DNA of 64,000 nucleotides, from assembly GCA_050943495.1 (NCBI GenBank), contig JBMNPH010000008.1, positions 52,605-116,604 of the forward strand. The letters run 5' to 3'. The notes under the pieces are model-generated. The model saw only the letters and a list, made by a program, of their open reading frames with translations, was not told the origin of the DNA and did no database searches. Positions 41,974 through 50,535 of the stretch are shown piece after piece (the first letter of the stretch is position 1; every line of letters starts with the position of its first letter). A program made the position numbers and the translations under genes. The DNA comes from Merdivicinus sp050943495. Lineage in GTDB: Bacteria > Bacillota > Clostridia > Oscillospirales > Ruminococcaceae.

Positions 41974-42636
41974 TTACATCATGACCTGCCCGTTGATGAT
42001 AATGCCGAACCGCAGCTGGAAATAAGCAGCCGCCTTCCGGCAAAGCAGCATCCGGTTCATGAAAATCTCAAAGTATTCCAGAATGGGGCAGATCGAAGAA
42101 TCAATGGTCAGATTCAGGGTCAGTACGCCCTGCGCGCGGTCAATCGAAAGCTCGCTTTTTTCGACCGCATAGTTGACCCGGTCGTGGATGTCAAATGCGA
42201 TGGTCTCCTTGCTGCGCACCCGGGTCCGCCGCACATCCGACTTGTCCGCCAGGATCAGCGCGGCTGCCAGCTCGTTGACCGGACAGGCCGTATCCTCATC
42301 GTGGTTGCCGATCGCCGTAATTACTGCCGCAACCTCTTCCGGCGGCATCCCCAGCTTATCCAGAATGCGGAACGCCATGATCGCGCCGCTCTGCGCATGG
42401 TCAACCCGATTGACTACGTTGCCGATATCATGCAGATAACCGGCAATCCGCACCAATTCCACCGTGCGTTCCGGATATCCCAGCGTCTCGAGAATTACCG
42501 CCGCCTGATGGGCACATCTTCCCACGTGGGCAAAGCTGTGTTCGGTAAAGCCCATTGCATCCAGCGAGGCATCCGCCTGCCGGATATAGGTATTGACTTC
42601 GTCGTTATGACGGATTTCATCAAAAGTTAATTGCAC
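41974..42636 (-). CDS. HD-domain phosphohydrolase
   Basis: 220 residues from the GTG at 42636, which follows AAGGAGG by 8 bp. HD domain: H33, H69-D70 (GYLHDIG) and H80 in VNRVDHAQSG, with a further NHDED motif, forming the metal site. A C-terminal half with beta-strands (LTIDSSICPILEYFEIFMNRML) is typical of clostridial HD proteins of unknown nucleotide or phosphate substrate. A longer in-frame ATG lies at 42693 without a site. Placed between an AraC gene and URO-D gene 4; no evident link. Confidence 0.82.
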   Translation of the reverse strand: MQLTFDEIRHNDEVNTYIRQADASLDAMGFTEHSFAHVGRCAHQAAVILETLGYPERTVELVRIAGYLHDIGNVVNRVDHAQSGAIMAFRILDKLGMPPEEVAAVITAIGNHDEDTACPVNELAAALILADKSDVRRTRVRSKETIAFDIHDRVNYAVEKSELSIDRAQGVLTLNLTIDSSICPILEYFEIFMNRMLLCRKAAAYFQLRFGIIINGQVMM

Positions 42637-42709
42637 AAAACACGCCTCCTTCCTCTTTATTGTACCATATTCCAAAGCAAAAGGAACAACCATACAAAAA
42701 ATTTACAAA

Positions 42710-42739
42710 CCCCGGCAGGAAATCTCTCTCCTGCCGGGG
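42710..42739. terminator. terminator of URO-D gene 4
   Basis: CCCCGGCAGGA/TCCTGCCGGGG (11-bp stem), placed just after the stop on the minus strand. Confidence 0.85.
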
Positions 42740-42747
42740 CTGTTCCT

Positions 42748-43833
42748 TTATTCTTTAAAATCTTCGTATCGGCCCAGTTCCAGTGCCTTCTCAATAAAGT
42801 AGCAATAGCTCTCATAATCCACTGTACGGGGAATCGAATGATCGCTGTGCACCATATAATTATAGCCTTGTTTCACAATCGGAATCTTGCTTTCCAACTC
42901 CTTCCGGATGATCTCCCGATCATTGGAGTAGAGCGTCCGCACGTCGATGCCGCCCATGAAGCAGATCTTATCCCCATAAAGCTTGTGCAGTTTCAGCAGA
43001 TCCATTCCGGCTTTGATCTCAATGACCTGCAGGCAGTCGATGCCCGCATCAATCATATCGGGAAGCAGCGGCTCGATAAATCCGCAGGAATGCATGATGA
43101 CCGGCAGATTGTGGCTCTTGGCGTAATTGATGGTATAGATATGGGAAGGTTTGATGATTTCGCGATACATTTTCGGCGACATGAAGGGGCTGCCCTTATA
43201 TCCCATATCCTCGTAATACCAGATGCCGTCCGGATATCCTTCCTGCTCGAAGAGGATTTTCTGCAGTTCCACCGTCAGATGCGCATATGTTTCCGCCATA
43301 TCCCGCACCCAATCCGGATCCAGCGCCATGCCCACCAGCATATTTTCATGCCCGCAGACCGGATGCATGCATTCAAACACATTAACGCCACTCCAGACAA
43401 AGAAACGGCCGGCCTCCGCTGCCGCTTTCTTGGCATTGCGGTACTTTTCAAAGTTGATCCGGCGAGGATCCGGCGTCAGCAGCGGCTTGATCTTTTCCCA
43501 GTCTTCCCGTTCCTTGACGTGAAAATCCACATGTTCCGGTGTAGTATCGTGAAATTTATGCCGGCGGAGAACTGCCCCGTTGCCATCCAGATAGGTGATG
43601 GTATCTTCGGTCTCCGCCACCACCTGACGCTCAAAATCGAGGTCCGCTACCAAATTAAAGGGCCATGCTTCCTGCATATCAAAGCCGAAGTGATCCTCAT
43701 AGGATTCGCCTTCCTTCAAATGCCCCTGTTCCTGCCACGCCTTATGGGTATCCCCCCAAAAGTGTTCATAAAGGCCGATCCGGTCAACCGGCTGATGTTT
43801 GAGCAAACGGGTCATCCGTTCTTTTCCTGTCAA
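42748..43833 (-). CDS. URO-D superfamily protein 4, HxC methyltransferase-like
   Basis: 361 residues. It starts MTGKERMTRLLKHQPVDRIGL, with the P-x-D-R segment of the family. VIMHSCGFIEPLLPDMIDAGIDCLQVIE contains H248-x-C250, the zinc-binding pattern of MtaA/MtbA/CmuA-type methylcobalamin:CoM or THF methyltransferases. GVNVFECMHPVCG and the GYNYMVHSDHSIP block also match. No MRQAGR. The N-terminal ATG is behind AAGGGGAT and is served by a TATACT -10 (minus strand, upstream about 40 bp). Best candidate here for a true methyltransferase. Confidence 0.82.
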   Translation of the reverse strand: MTGKERMTRLLKHQPVDRIGLYEHFWGDTHKAWQEQGHLKEGESYEDHFGFDMQEAWPFNLVADLDFERQVVAETEDTITYLDGNGAVLRRHKFHDTTPEHVDFHVKEREDWEKIKPLLTPDPRRINFEKYRNAKKAAAEAGRFFVWSGVNVFECMHPVCGHENMLVGMALDPDWVRDMAETYAHLTVELQKILFEQEGYPDGIWYYEDMGYKGSPFMSPKMYREIIKPSHIYTINYAKSHNLPVIMHSCGFIEPLLPDMIDAGIDCLQVIEIKAGMDLLKLHKLYGDKICFMGGIDVRTLYSNDREIIRKELESKIPIVKQGYNYMVHSDHSIPRTVDYESYCYFIEKALELGRYEDFKE

Positions 43834-43933
43834 AACAATCCCCTTCTTCCGCTGAATTTCTGTATTCCCAGTATAGCACAGCCTGTTCCGGCAGGGTAGG
43901 AATTTTGTGACAGGACTAGTACAAAAGTAACTT

Positions 43934-44791
43934 TTATTTCCCCGAGAGCTCGGATTCCACCCGCCTCCGGTATGCCGAGGGGGTCATCCCGGTCTGACGG
44001 TGGAAGATGCGCGAAAAATATACGCTGTCCGGATATCCGCAGAGCGCCCCGACTTCCCCGATCGGAGTGGAGGTGAAACTCAGCAGATTCTTGGCCTGCT
44101 CGATCCGCAGAGAGGCGATCAGCTGCCCCGGCGTCATACCCGTTTCGGCCAGAAAGCGGCGGTGGAAAAAGGCGCGGCTCAGCCCCGTCTCTGCGATCAG
44201 ATCTTCGACGCAGAGCGATTCGCAGAAATGTTCCCGAATCTGCCGGATGACTTCCCGCACCGCCGCCGTGCTGCCGGATGTTTTCTGGTCGGATATCTCC
44301 CGAAAAATCTCCGAAAACAGGAAATACAGGCTGGATTTGACCTGAAAGCGGGCCAGATCCGAAGGATTTTCCTGATTCTGCACGATATTCTCGAATAATC
44401 CGGTCATCAGATCCCGCTTGCTGATGACCAGCCGGTCCGGCATGGAGGAAAGCAGCGGATTTTCATACCGTTCCTGCGCCTCCTCCGGACACCCGAAGGA
44501 ATACCCCGGACTCCGGCTGGAATTTCCCACAAAATCCACGCAGAGGATATAACATTCATACGGCGGAACCCCCTGCACCATCTGCCCCGGCTTGCGGATA
44601 TTCATTTCCCCCGCCCCAAACCGGATCAGCTGCCCGTCCACCCGAATTCCCCCGTCCGACCGGAGGTAATACTCCAATTCATAATCGTAAACCATTCGGG
44701 TGGCATACGAACGCACTCCCGCACGATTGTATCCATTGTAATAGCAGCAGCGCAATACCACCGGATTCAGATACTGAGTCGGCAGATTCAT
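43934..44791 (-). CDS. AraC family regulator, tandem member 2
   Basis: 285 residues. A divergent N-terminal cupin region (about 1-160) is followed by VEDLIAETGLSRAFFHRRFLAET and IGEVGALCGYPDSVYFSRIFHRQTG helix-turn-helix units. It overlaps the AraC gene upstream by 4 bp (ATGA), an uncommon tandem regulator pair that may form heterodimers or sense two ligands. Its stop is about 100 bp from the start of URO-D gene 4. Confidence 0.88.
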   Translation of the reverse strand: MNLPTQYLNPVVLRCCYYNGYNRAGVRSYATRMVYDYELEYYLRSDGGIRVDGQLIRFGAGEMNIRKPGQMVQGVPPYECYILCVDFVGNSSRSPGYSFGCPEEAQERYENPLLSSMPDRLVISKRDLMTGLFENIVQNQENPSDLARFQVKSSLYFLFSEIFREISDQKTSGSTAAVREVIRQIREHFCESLCVEDLIAETGLSRAFFHRRFLAETGMTPGQLIASLRIEQAKNLLSFTSTPIGEVGALCGYPDSVYFSRIFHRQTGMTPSAYRRRVESELSGK

Positions 44792-45681
44792 GATTGTTCC
44801 TCCTTTCCGCGCAATTCCCGACGGTAGTCTTTCGGCGAAATACCGGTGTACCGCCGGAACAGCCGGTCAAAATAACAGAGATCCAGATAGCCGCACCTTT
44901 CCGCAATCTGCCCGATGCTCTCTCCGCCCGATTCCAGCAGACGCCGCGCATATTCGATGCGCATCCGATGCAGATACTCGGTGAATCGGAAGCCGGTGAG
45001 CTGCCGGAACTTTACCGAAAAACGGCTGTAACTCAGGTGGCAGATTTCCAGCAGATCCGATACCCGGATCTCCTCCCGGTAATGCTGTTCCAGATACTCC
45101 AGCACCGGAAAAAATTCCTCCGAGGCGGCCGCCGTCCCCATGCCAGATCCCTGCGGCTGCCGCTGTTCCGCCCGCAGTACCTCCAACAGAATTGTACAAA
45201 TTCCGGCCCGGACGCCCATCCGCCATCCCATCTGTTTTTCCCGGCTTTCCGCCAGAATTCTCTCCAGCAGCTCTCCGATTTTTCGTCGGGAGACCTCCTC
45301 GGCATCCAGCCACACCGCCGCACCCGGCCCATGCTGCAGCTGCGCTAAAAGTTCCGCTTCGCCCCGCAGCGTCTCTCCCCCGCGCAGCAGTCCCGGCTCA
45401 AATTTCAGCACAACCAGCGATACCGCCGGAAGCGGCGGGCATATGGTCGTATGCAGCTGCCCCGGACGGATCAGCACACACTCCCCCGGACGCAGCAGAC
45501 GTTCCTCTCCTCCCGCCAGAATCCGGTATCCGCCCTCCCGAACATAGACCAATTCCGCGGCGCTGTGCCAATGCGACGGCGCAAATACGCCCGGCTTATT
45601 TTGATGCAGCTCAAAGCATTCCGCGGGAATCCCCGGCAGAAACTGTTTGCGTTCGCGGCCTTCCAATCTCGATTCTTCCAT
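44788..45681 (-). CDS. AraC family regulator, tandem member 1
   Basis: 297 residues. The N-terminal cupin holds the metal or sugar-binding-type HWHSAAELVYVREGGYRILAGGEE and ECVLIRPGQLHTT. The C-terminus has VSDLLEICHLSYSRFSVKFRQLT and IGQIAERCGYLDLCYFDRLFRRYTG. It is the first of the tandem pair and divergent from URO-D gene 5. ATG behind GCGGAGGAAG. GC-richer than neighbours by eye. Confidence 0.9.
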   Translation of the reverse strand: MEESRLEGRERKQFLPGIPAECFELHQNKPGVFAPSHWHSAAELVYVREGGYRILAGGEERLLRPGECVLIRPGQLHTTICPPLPAVSLVVLKFEPGLLRGGETLRGEAELLAQLQHGPGAAVWLDAEEVSRRKIGELLERILAESREKQMGWRMGVRAGICTILLEVLRAEQRQPQGSGMGTAAASEEFFPVLEYLEQHYREEIRVSDLLEICHLSYSRFSVKFRQLTGFRFTEYLHRMRIEYARRLLESGGESIGQIAERCGYLDLCYFDRLFRRYTGISPKDYRRELRGKEEQS

Positions 45682-45734
45682 ACTTCCTCCGCAAAAGAAT
45701 TGTCCAACTTTTCAATTGTTCCATTCTAACAGCG

Positions 45735-45749
45735 CACAATCTTTTTGTG
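45735..45749. promoter_or_regulatory. inverted repeat between the AraC pair and URO-D gene 5
   Basis: CACAA-TCTTT-TTGTG, within the divergent region, a candidate AraC or other regulator site. Confidence 0.35.
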
Positions 45750-45757
45750 TTATGCTC

Positions 45758-45786
45758 ATTATAACAGAAGAATGACGGATTCTCAA
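45758..45786 (-). promoter_or_regulatory. promoter of the AraC tandem pair
   Basis: On the minus strand TTGAGA (45781-45786), 17 bp, TATAAT (45758-45763). Confidence 0.65.
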
Positions 45787-45806
45787 GTACGGAAAGGATG
45801 AACAGC

Positions 45807-46886
45807 ATGCAGATTCTTCGCTATCAGGAAAATGCCCCGGACTACCGCAATATGGAACGCGCTGCGCGCAACCAGTGGGTGGATCATGTCCCGCTGTATG
45901 AGCATATTATCGGAAATAAGGTCATGGAGGAAATTACCGGAAACCGCCCCCACGACCTGATGTTCTCCAAAGACATGGCCGAAAGCCGCGAAGGATTCCG
46001 GCAATATTGGGATTTCTGGAAAACAATGGGATATGATACGGCATCCATGGAGTTCGGCATCAACGGCGCCCTCATCGGCGGCGGCGCTCTGGGCAACCAT
46101 CAGGAGGGCTGCATCAAAGACCGCGCGGATTTTGAAAAGTATCCGTGGGAGGAAATCCCGAACCGCTTTTTTGAGCTTTACACCCCTTATATCCGCAACT
46201 TCGCGGAAACCTGTCCCGCCGGCATGAAGGCGGTTGGCGGCGTCGGAAACGGCGTTTTTGAGGCTGTTCAGGATCTCGTCGGATATATGGATCTCTGCTA
46301 CATCAAGGGCGATGACGAAGAGCTTTACCGCGACATTTTCCGCAAAATGGGCGAACTGGAATTCACCATCTGGCAGCGCTTTTTGCGGGAATACGGCGAC
46401 ACCTACTGCGTCATGCGCTTCGGCGACGACCTCGGATTCAAATCCCAGACCCTCATCTCCCCCGACGATATCCGCGAAAACATTATCCCGGTCTATCAGA
46501 AGATTATCCGCGAGGTTCACGCCGCCGGAAAACCGTTTCTGCTTCATTCCTGCGGCTGTATCTTCGACGTCATGGACGATCTGATCGGGACAGCCGGCAT
46601 CGACGCCAAACACTCCAATGAAGATGCCATCGCCCATTTCACCGTCTGGGTCGAAAAATACGGCGATCGGATCGGAAATTTCGGCGGCATCGACACCGAT
46701 GTCCTCTGCCGCTATGATTCCGCCTATATTCGCTCGTACATCTTCGACTGCCTCGACAAGGTAAAGGGACACGGCGGCATTGCCTTCAGTTCGGGAAACT
46801 CCATCCCCGACTACGTTCCCACCGAAGGATATCTCGCGATGATTCACGCTGTCCGCGAATGGCGCGGCGACCGCCCCTCCTTCTGA
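45807..46886 (+). CDS. URO-D superfamily protein 5, HxC methyltransferase-like
   Basis: 359 residues. LLHSCGCIFDVMDDLIGTAGID has H247-x-C249 (HSCGC). The following NFGGIDTDVLCRYD and the C-terminal HGGIAFSSGNSIPDYVPTEGYLAM are the standard URO-D methyltransferase-like end. Starts at the ATG 45807 behind AAAGGA; a second ATG 9 bp before is too close to the site. Divergent from the AraC tandem pair, with a terminator right behind it. Confidence 0.82.
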   Translation: MQILRYQENAPDYRNMERAARNQWVDHVPLYEHIIGNKVMEEITGNRPHDLMFSKDMAESREGFRQYWDFWKTMGYDTASMEFGINGALIGGGALGNHQEGCIKDRADFEKYPWEEIPNRFFELYTPYIRNFAETCPAGMKAVGGVGNGVFEAVQDLVGYMDLCYIKGDDEELYRDIFRKMGELEFTIWQRFLREYGDTYCVMRFGDDLGFKSQTLISPDDIRENIIPVYQKIIREVHAAGKPFLLHSCGCIFDVMDDLIGTAGIDAKHSNEDAIAHFTVWVEKYGDRIGNFGGIDTDVLCRYDSAYIRSYIFDCLDKVKGHGGIAFSSGNSIPDYVPTEGYLAMIHAVREWRGDRPSF

Positions 46887-46890
46887 TTCC

Positions 46891-46930
46891 AACCGCATGA
46901 CATCCCATTCGGGGATGCCGTGCGGTTTTT
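46891..46930 (+). terminator. terminator of URO-D gene 5
   Basis: AACCGCA..CATCCC/GGGGATG..TGCGGTT, followed by TTTCTTT. Confidence 0.82.
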
Positions 46931-47056
46931 CTTTGCCCATTCATAGAAAGTTCACCACACAAAACCCGCATCATGCTATAATGTTTTTGTGGAAGATTGC
47001 CGATTTCCGGCACTGTCCTCCCATCGCACATTTCATCGACAAGGAGCCGTTCCTAC

Positions 47057-47980
47057 ATGAACATCTTACTGTTTTTAACCCCCAAAAATGACGTTGCCTA
47101 CCTCTATAATGACTTTACCATGCGGCAGGCACTGGAAAAAATGGAATTTCACCGCTACTCCGCCATCCCCATCCTGGATCGGGAGGGGCATTACGTCGGT
47201 ACCATCACCGAAGGCGACCTCCTTTGGGATATCAAAAACCGCGGCGGGCTGAGCATGCGCAAATCCGAAAATCTGTCCATCGCCGACATTCCCCTGCAAA
47301 AACGATATGATCCCGTCCGGGTGGATACCACCATGGAAATGCTGATCGAAAAGGCCCTCAACCAGAACTATATCCCGGTCATCGACGACCGCGGCTGTTT
47401 TATCGGCATCATCAAACGAAAAGCTATCATCCAATACTGCTACGAGCGCATGCAGGACAACCCCGGCGGATTTGCCACCCGACTGGAGCAGGAAGGCCCC
47501 GCTTCCCAAGATCTCACCTTCCGCATCGCTACCGAGGAGGACATTCCGCTCATTCTCTACTACATCCGGGAATTGGCTACCTATGAACGTCTGGAACATG
47601 AGGTCACGGCCACCGAAGAAATCTTGCGCGAATACCTTTTCCGCCGCAAAAATGCGGAGGTTCTCATCGGAGAGGCGAACGGCCAACCGGTCGGATATGC
47701 CCTCTTTTTCCACAATTTCTCCACCTTTTTGGGGAAATCCGGCCTCTATCTGGAGGATCTTTACGTTCACCCGGCTCACCGCGGCCGCGGATTTGGCCGG
47801 CTGTTTCTTCGCCGCCTGGCTCAGATCGCCCTCGAACGCGGTTGCGGCCGCATGGAGTGGTGCTGTCTGGATTGGAATGAATCCAGTATCCGTTTCTACA
47901 AGGCACTGGGCGCCCGTCCGATGGAGGGCTGGACAACCTTCCGGCTGGACGGCGAAACCCTAAAAAAAATGGCGGAATAA
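47057..47980 (+). CDS. CBS-domain pair fused to a GNAT acetyltransferase
   Basis: 307 residues. Residues 1-135 form two CBS domains (MNILLFLTPKNDVAYLYNDFTMRQALEKM, YVGTITEGDLLWD, then FIGIIKRKAIIQYC), like single-chain CbpB/DarB proteins that in other Firmicutes bind c-di-AMP. From 153 to the end is a complete GNAT domain of the SAT (diamine acetyltransferase-like) type: YIRELATYERLEHEV, YLEDLYVHPAHRGRGFGRLFL with the acetyl-CoA loop, and SIRFYKALGA. The start ATG 47057 follows AAGGAG. This one-chain pairing suggests nucleotide-gated acetylation. There is no frameshift between the halves. Confidence 0.87.
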   Translation: MNILLFLTPKNDVAYLYNDFTMRQALEKMEFHRYSAIPILDREGHYVGTITEGDLLWDIKNRGGLSMRKSENLSIADIPLQKRYDPVRVDTTMEMLIEKALNQNYIPVIDDRGCFIGIIKRKAIIQYCYERMQDNPGGFATRLEQEGPASQDLTFRIATEEDIPLILYYIRELATYERLEHEVTATEEILREYLFRRKNAEVLIGEANGQPVGYALFFHNFSTFLGKSGLYLEDLYVHPAHRGRGFGRLFLRRLAQIALERGCGRMEWCCLDWNESSIRFYKALGARPMEGWTTFRLDGETLKKMAE

Positions 47981-48028
47981 CTTCCACCGCAGAGTGTTGA
48001 AAAGTATGAACCATCCGACAGGCTATAT

Positions 48029-48185
48029 ATCCGAAATTACTGCGCAATTTCGGATTTCGCTTTTTCTTTCTATCGTTCGCGCCCGGGGCGCGAAGAGTTA
48101 AAATTCCGCTTCCTGCGGGAACCGGCCAAAGAGCTTTGCTCTCTGGACTCTTACAAGCTTTTGAAAAAGCTTGACCAAAACTTTC
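48029..48185 (+). repeat. structured intergenic element, copy B (ordered hairpin array)
   Basis: Same five-hairpin order as at 13476-13680: 48029-48055 (ATCCGAAATT arms), 48076-48094 (TTCGCGCC arms), about 48104-48122 (TTCCGC arms with one bulge), 48130-48142 (AGAGC-TTT-GCTCT) and 48154-48173 (CAAGCTTTT-GA-AAAAGCTTG), ending in AAAACTTTC. Linkers match copy A (CGCTTTTTCTTTCTAT, AAGAGTTAAAATT). The stems differ from copy A but remain paired. It lies between the convergent CBS-GNAT and AraC genes. The remaining bases to 48320 hold no gene. Confidence 0.85.
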
Positions 48186-48323
48186 ACGCTTCTCTTTTGT
48201 GTGATTTTACTTTAAAAACAGGCTGTGACGAAATAACTTCCGCCGACAAAATTCCCGTTCTTTTTTCCCCGGTTTCTGCTATACTCAAAACCGAGGTACC
48301 CCTCTCCTTCCATTTTTCCCATT

Positions 48324-48353
48324 CCCCGCCGGTCATCCGGCGGGATTTTTTTT
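48324..48353 (+). terminator. terminator at the convergent CBS-GNAT / AraC junction
   Basis: CCCGCCGG/CCGGCGGG with TCAT loop, then ATTTTTTTTATT on the plus strand. The AraC stop (48333-48335) lies inside the loop. Confidence 0.8.
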
Positions 48354-49196
48354 ATTCCGTGCCTCCGGATGCCTCTCCTGCGCCCGAAATTTTCCCGGCG
48401 ATACTCCCGTTTTTTCCTTAAAACACCGCGAAAAATATGCCGGCGTGGAAAAGCCCAGCTGCCTTGCGATTTCCGCCACCGGTTCTTCCGTATAAAGCAG
48501 GTGATACTGGGCAATCTGCAGCTTCTCTTCCATCAGATACTGCATCGGCGGCTTCCCGAATACCTGCTGGAATGTCCGGCAGAAATGATATTTGCTCAGA
48601 TGCAGCTTCTCTGCCAGCTCCGCAAGCCCCGCCTGCTCGTAGACCGCCTGCGAAATCGCCTGCTGCGCCTGTTCCCGAAACCGAATCGATGCCAGATCCT
48701 CCCGACGGTCGGCGTGCCGCCGCGCACTCTCCAGAATCCGGATCAGAATCTCATAGATTTTGACCGACAGCGCCCTCTTCTCCGCCATGCTTTCTCCGGA
48801 TGTGTCAAAACATTCCTGGACTTCCTCCCCCATCCCGGGATCATACGTACGGAACGGAAGCGCACTGTACCGCTCAATTTTCTCCGCCATCTCCGCAACC
48901 AATCCGCCGTTGAGATGAACCCACCAGATGCAGCTCGGTTCCTCCGGCAAAAAGTAATATTTATGGCGCACCCGAAGATTGACAAAGATATATTCGCCCC
49001 GCTCAACCGCAATTTTTTCTCCATACTGCTCATGCCAGAGCCTTCCCTGTGCCACATACATGATCAGATAATTGTCAAAAGAGCCGCGGTCTATTTTGAA
49101 ATCCGGCTTGCGCTCAATCCCCATACCATCGCTGTAACAGAGATTTTCCCGCTGGAAATCGTCCGGAATCGAAAACCTGCTGAAATTTTCCCGCAT
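48333..49196 (-). CDS. AraC family regulator (divergent from URO-D protein 6)
   Basis: 287 residues. A cupin-type N-terminal part (YLIMYVAQGRLWHEQYGEKIAVERGEYIFVNLRVRHKYYFL), then LAELAEKLHLSKYHFCRTFQQVFGKP and VAEIARQLGFSTPAYFSRCFKEKTG helix-turn-helix units. ATG at 49196 with AGGAGAATGAGTAGCG upstream. It is divergent from URO-D-like gene 6, so likely its regulator. Confidence 0.9.
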   Translation of the reverse strand: MRENFSRFSIPDDFQRENLCYSDGMGIERKPDFKIDRGSFDNYLIMYVAQGRLWHEQYGEKIAVERGEYIFVNLRVRHKYYFLPEEPSCIWWVHLNGGLVAEMAEKIERYSALPFRTYDPGMGEEVQECFDTSGESMAEKRALSVKIYEILIRILESARRHADRREDLASIRFREQAQQAISQAVYEQAGLAELAEKLHLSKYHFCRTFQQVFGKPPMQYLMEEKLQIAQYHLLYTEEPVAEIARQLGFSTPAYFSRCFKEKTGVSPGKFRAQERHPEARNKKNPAG

Positions 49197-49307
49197 CGCT
49201 ACTCATTCTCCTGCACCGCAATATTTTATAACTTTCGCGCAATGAAATCTATCGATTTTTTGCTCGTTTTATGGTTTAATGGGATCAACACAGAAAGGAT
49301 GATGATC

Positions 49308-50531
49308 ATGAACGATCTTTCCATTTTGCGCGGCCTTGCATGGCAATACGCCCAGGCTGCCCAGTCCAAACAAAACGAAGAACGCCGCATTCTCCATCGC
49401 GCCGTCAATGACCTCAAAATGATCCGCCCGGTTGTCCTCATCGCGGAAATTCCCTTCCATGAGCTTGATTTTGACGGTTCCCTCACCCTTCAGTGCCAGG
49501 ACGAGGTGTTCCGGGATGCCGAAAATTTCTTCCGCCGCAAACTGTTTCAATGGAAATACTTCCCCGCCGATATGATTCTGACCCCTTACTTCCCGGTCGG
49601 AAAAATTGTCAAAAACTCCGGAATCGGCGTGGAAGTGGATCAGAAAACCCTCGCCGCCGACCAAAACAATCACATTGTTGCCCATGAATACCACGACCAG
49701 ATCGCCACCGAAGAAGATCTGGCCAAAATTCACATGCCGGTCCTCACCTACGAGGAGGCCGCCACCCGAGCGCGCTTCGAAAAGATCGCCAACGCCATCG
49801 GCGACATTCTTCCCGTCCGGATCACCGGCCAGAATTCCTATATGTCCATGTGGGACAAAATCTCCAGTCTCCGCGGCGTCACGCCCCTGCTGATCGACCT
49901 CGCGGAACGCCCCGAATTCAGCCACGCCATCATCCGGAAATTCGCTGACATCGAAATCAGCCTCTCCGAACAGATGGAAAAGCTCGGCCTCTATGAAGCC
50001 AATCCCATCGACATTCACTGCACCTCCGCCCTCAACAGCACCCTGCCCGGCGAATCGGATGGTTCTCCCGTCAAACGCAGTCAGGTCTGGGGCCGCGGAA
50101 TGGCGCAGATTTTCTCCTCGGTCTCCAAAGCCATGCACGAAGAATTCGACATCAACTATATGAAAGAGGTGATGGAACCTTTCGGCCTCACCTACTATGG
50201 CTGCTGCGAGCCGCTTGACCGCAAAATCGACATTGTCGAAAAACTGCCCCATCTCCGCAAAATTTCCATCACGCCCTGGGCGGACGTCGATGTGGCAGCC
50301 GAAGCCATCGGCCCCAAATATGTCCTCGCCAACAAGCCCAATCCCGCTGCTGTCGCCGTTTCACTGGAGGAAGATGCCCTTCGCCGGGATATCACCCGCA
50401 CCCTCAGCGCCTGCCGCCGGAATGGATGCAGCTGCGATATTGTGCTGAAGGACATCAGTTCCGTGAATTACCGCCTGGACAATCTGGTCCGCTGGGAACG
50501 GACGGTCATGGATCTGGTACAGCGTTACTAA
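49308..50531 (+). CDS. URO-D-like protein 6 (divergent, Cys-Cys-Glu-Pro type)
   Basis: 407 residues. A long reading frame extends upstream into the AraC gene, but coding starts at the ATG 49308 behind AAAGGA. YYGCCEPLDRKIDIVEKLPHLRKISITPWAD (from 295) replaces the HxC/HxD region with C299-C300-E-P. The family is conserved in clostridia beside URO-D proteins, and I assign it to the fold by this segment and the C-terminal strand order. Two adjacent Cys may bind a metal. N-terminal 90 residues are unlike the others. No HemE signature. Function unknown. Confidence 0.65.
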   Translation: MNDLSILRGLAWQYAQAAQSKQNEERRILHRAVNDLKMIRPVVLIAEIPFHELDFDGSLTLQCQDEVFRDAENFFRRKLFQWKYFPADMILTPYFPVGKIVKNSGIGVEVDQKTLAADQNNHIVAHEYHDQIATEEDLAKIHMPVLTYEEAATRARFEKIANAIGDILPVRITGQNSYMSMWDKISSLRGVTPLLIDLAERPEFSHAIIRKFADIEISLSEQMEKLGLYEANPIDIHCTSALNSTLPGESDGSPVKRSQVWGRGMAQIFSSVSKAMHEEFDINYMKEVMEPFGLTYYGCCEPLDRKIDIVEKLPHLRKISITPWADVDVAAEAIGPKYVLANKPNPAAVAVSLEEDALRRDITRTLSACRRNGCSCDIVLKDISSVNYRLDNLVRWERTVMDLVQRY

Positions 50532-50535
50532 TTCT

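Noticed and set aside
37776..43910. Shared CACAAATT operator for the URO-D genes (37776, 41196, near 43901)
   Set aside because: Three 8-base matches in AT-rich intergenic DNA, one imperfect, are close to what chance would give, and the other URO-D promoters lack it. I could not compute significance.
36848..46886. HemE (uroporphyrinogen decarboxylase for heme) among the URO-D genes
   Set aside because: None shows the MRQAGR signature, and there are no other heme genes in the window.
48369..49307. Long N-terminal extension of URO-D protein 6
   Set aside because: The frame stays open through the antisense AraC gene, but the segment looks like a reverse-strand shadow, and the ATG at 49308 has a proper ribosome site and family-like start.
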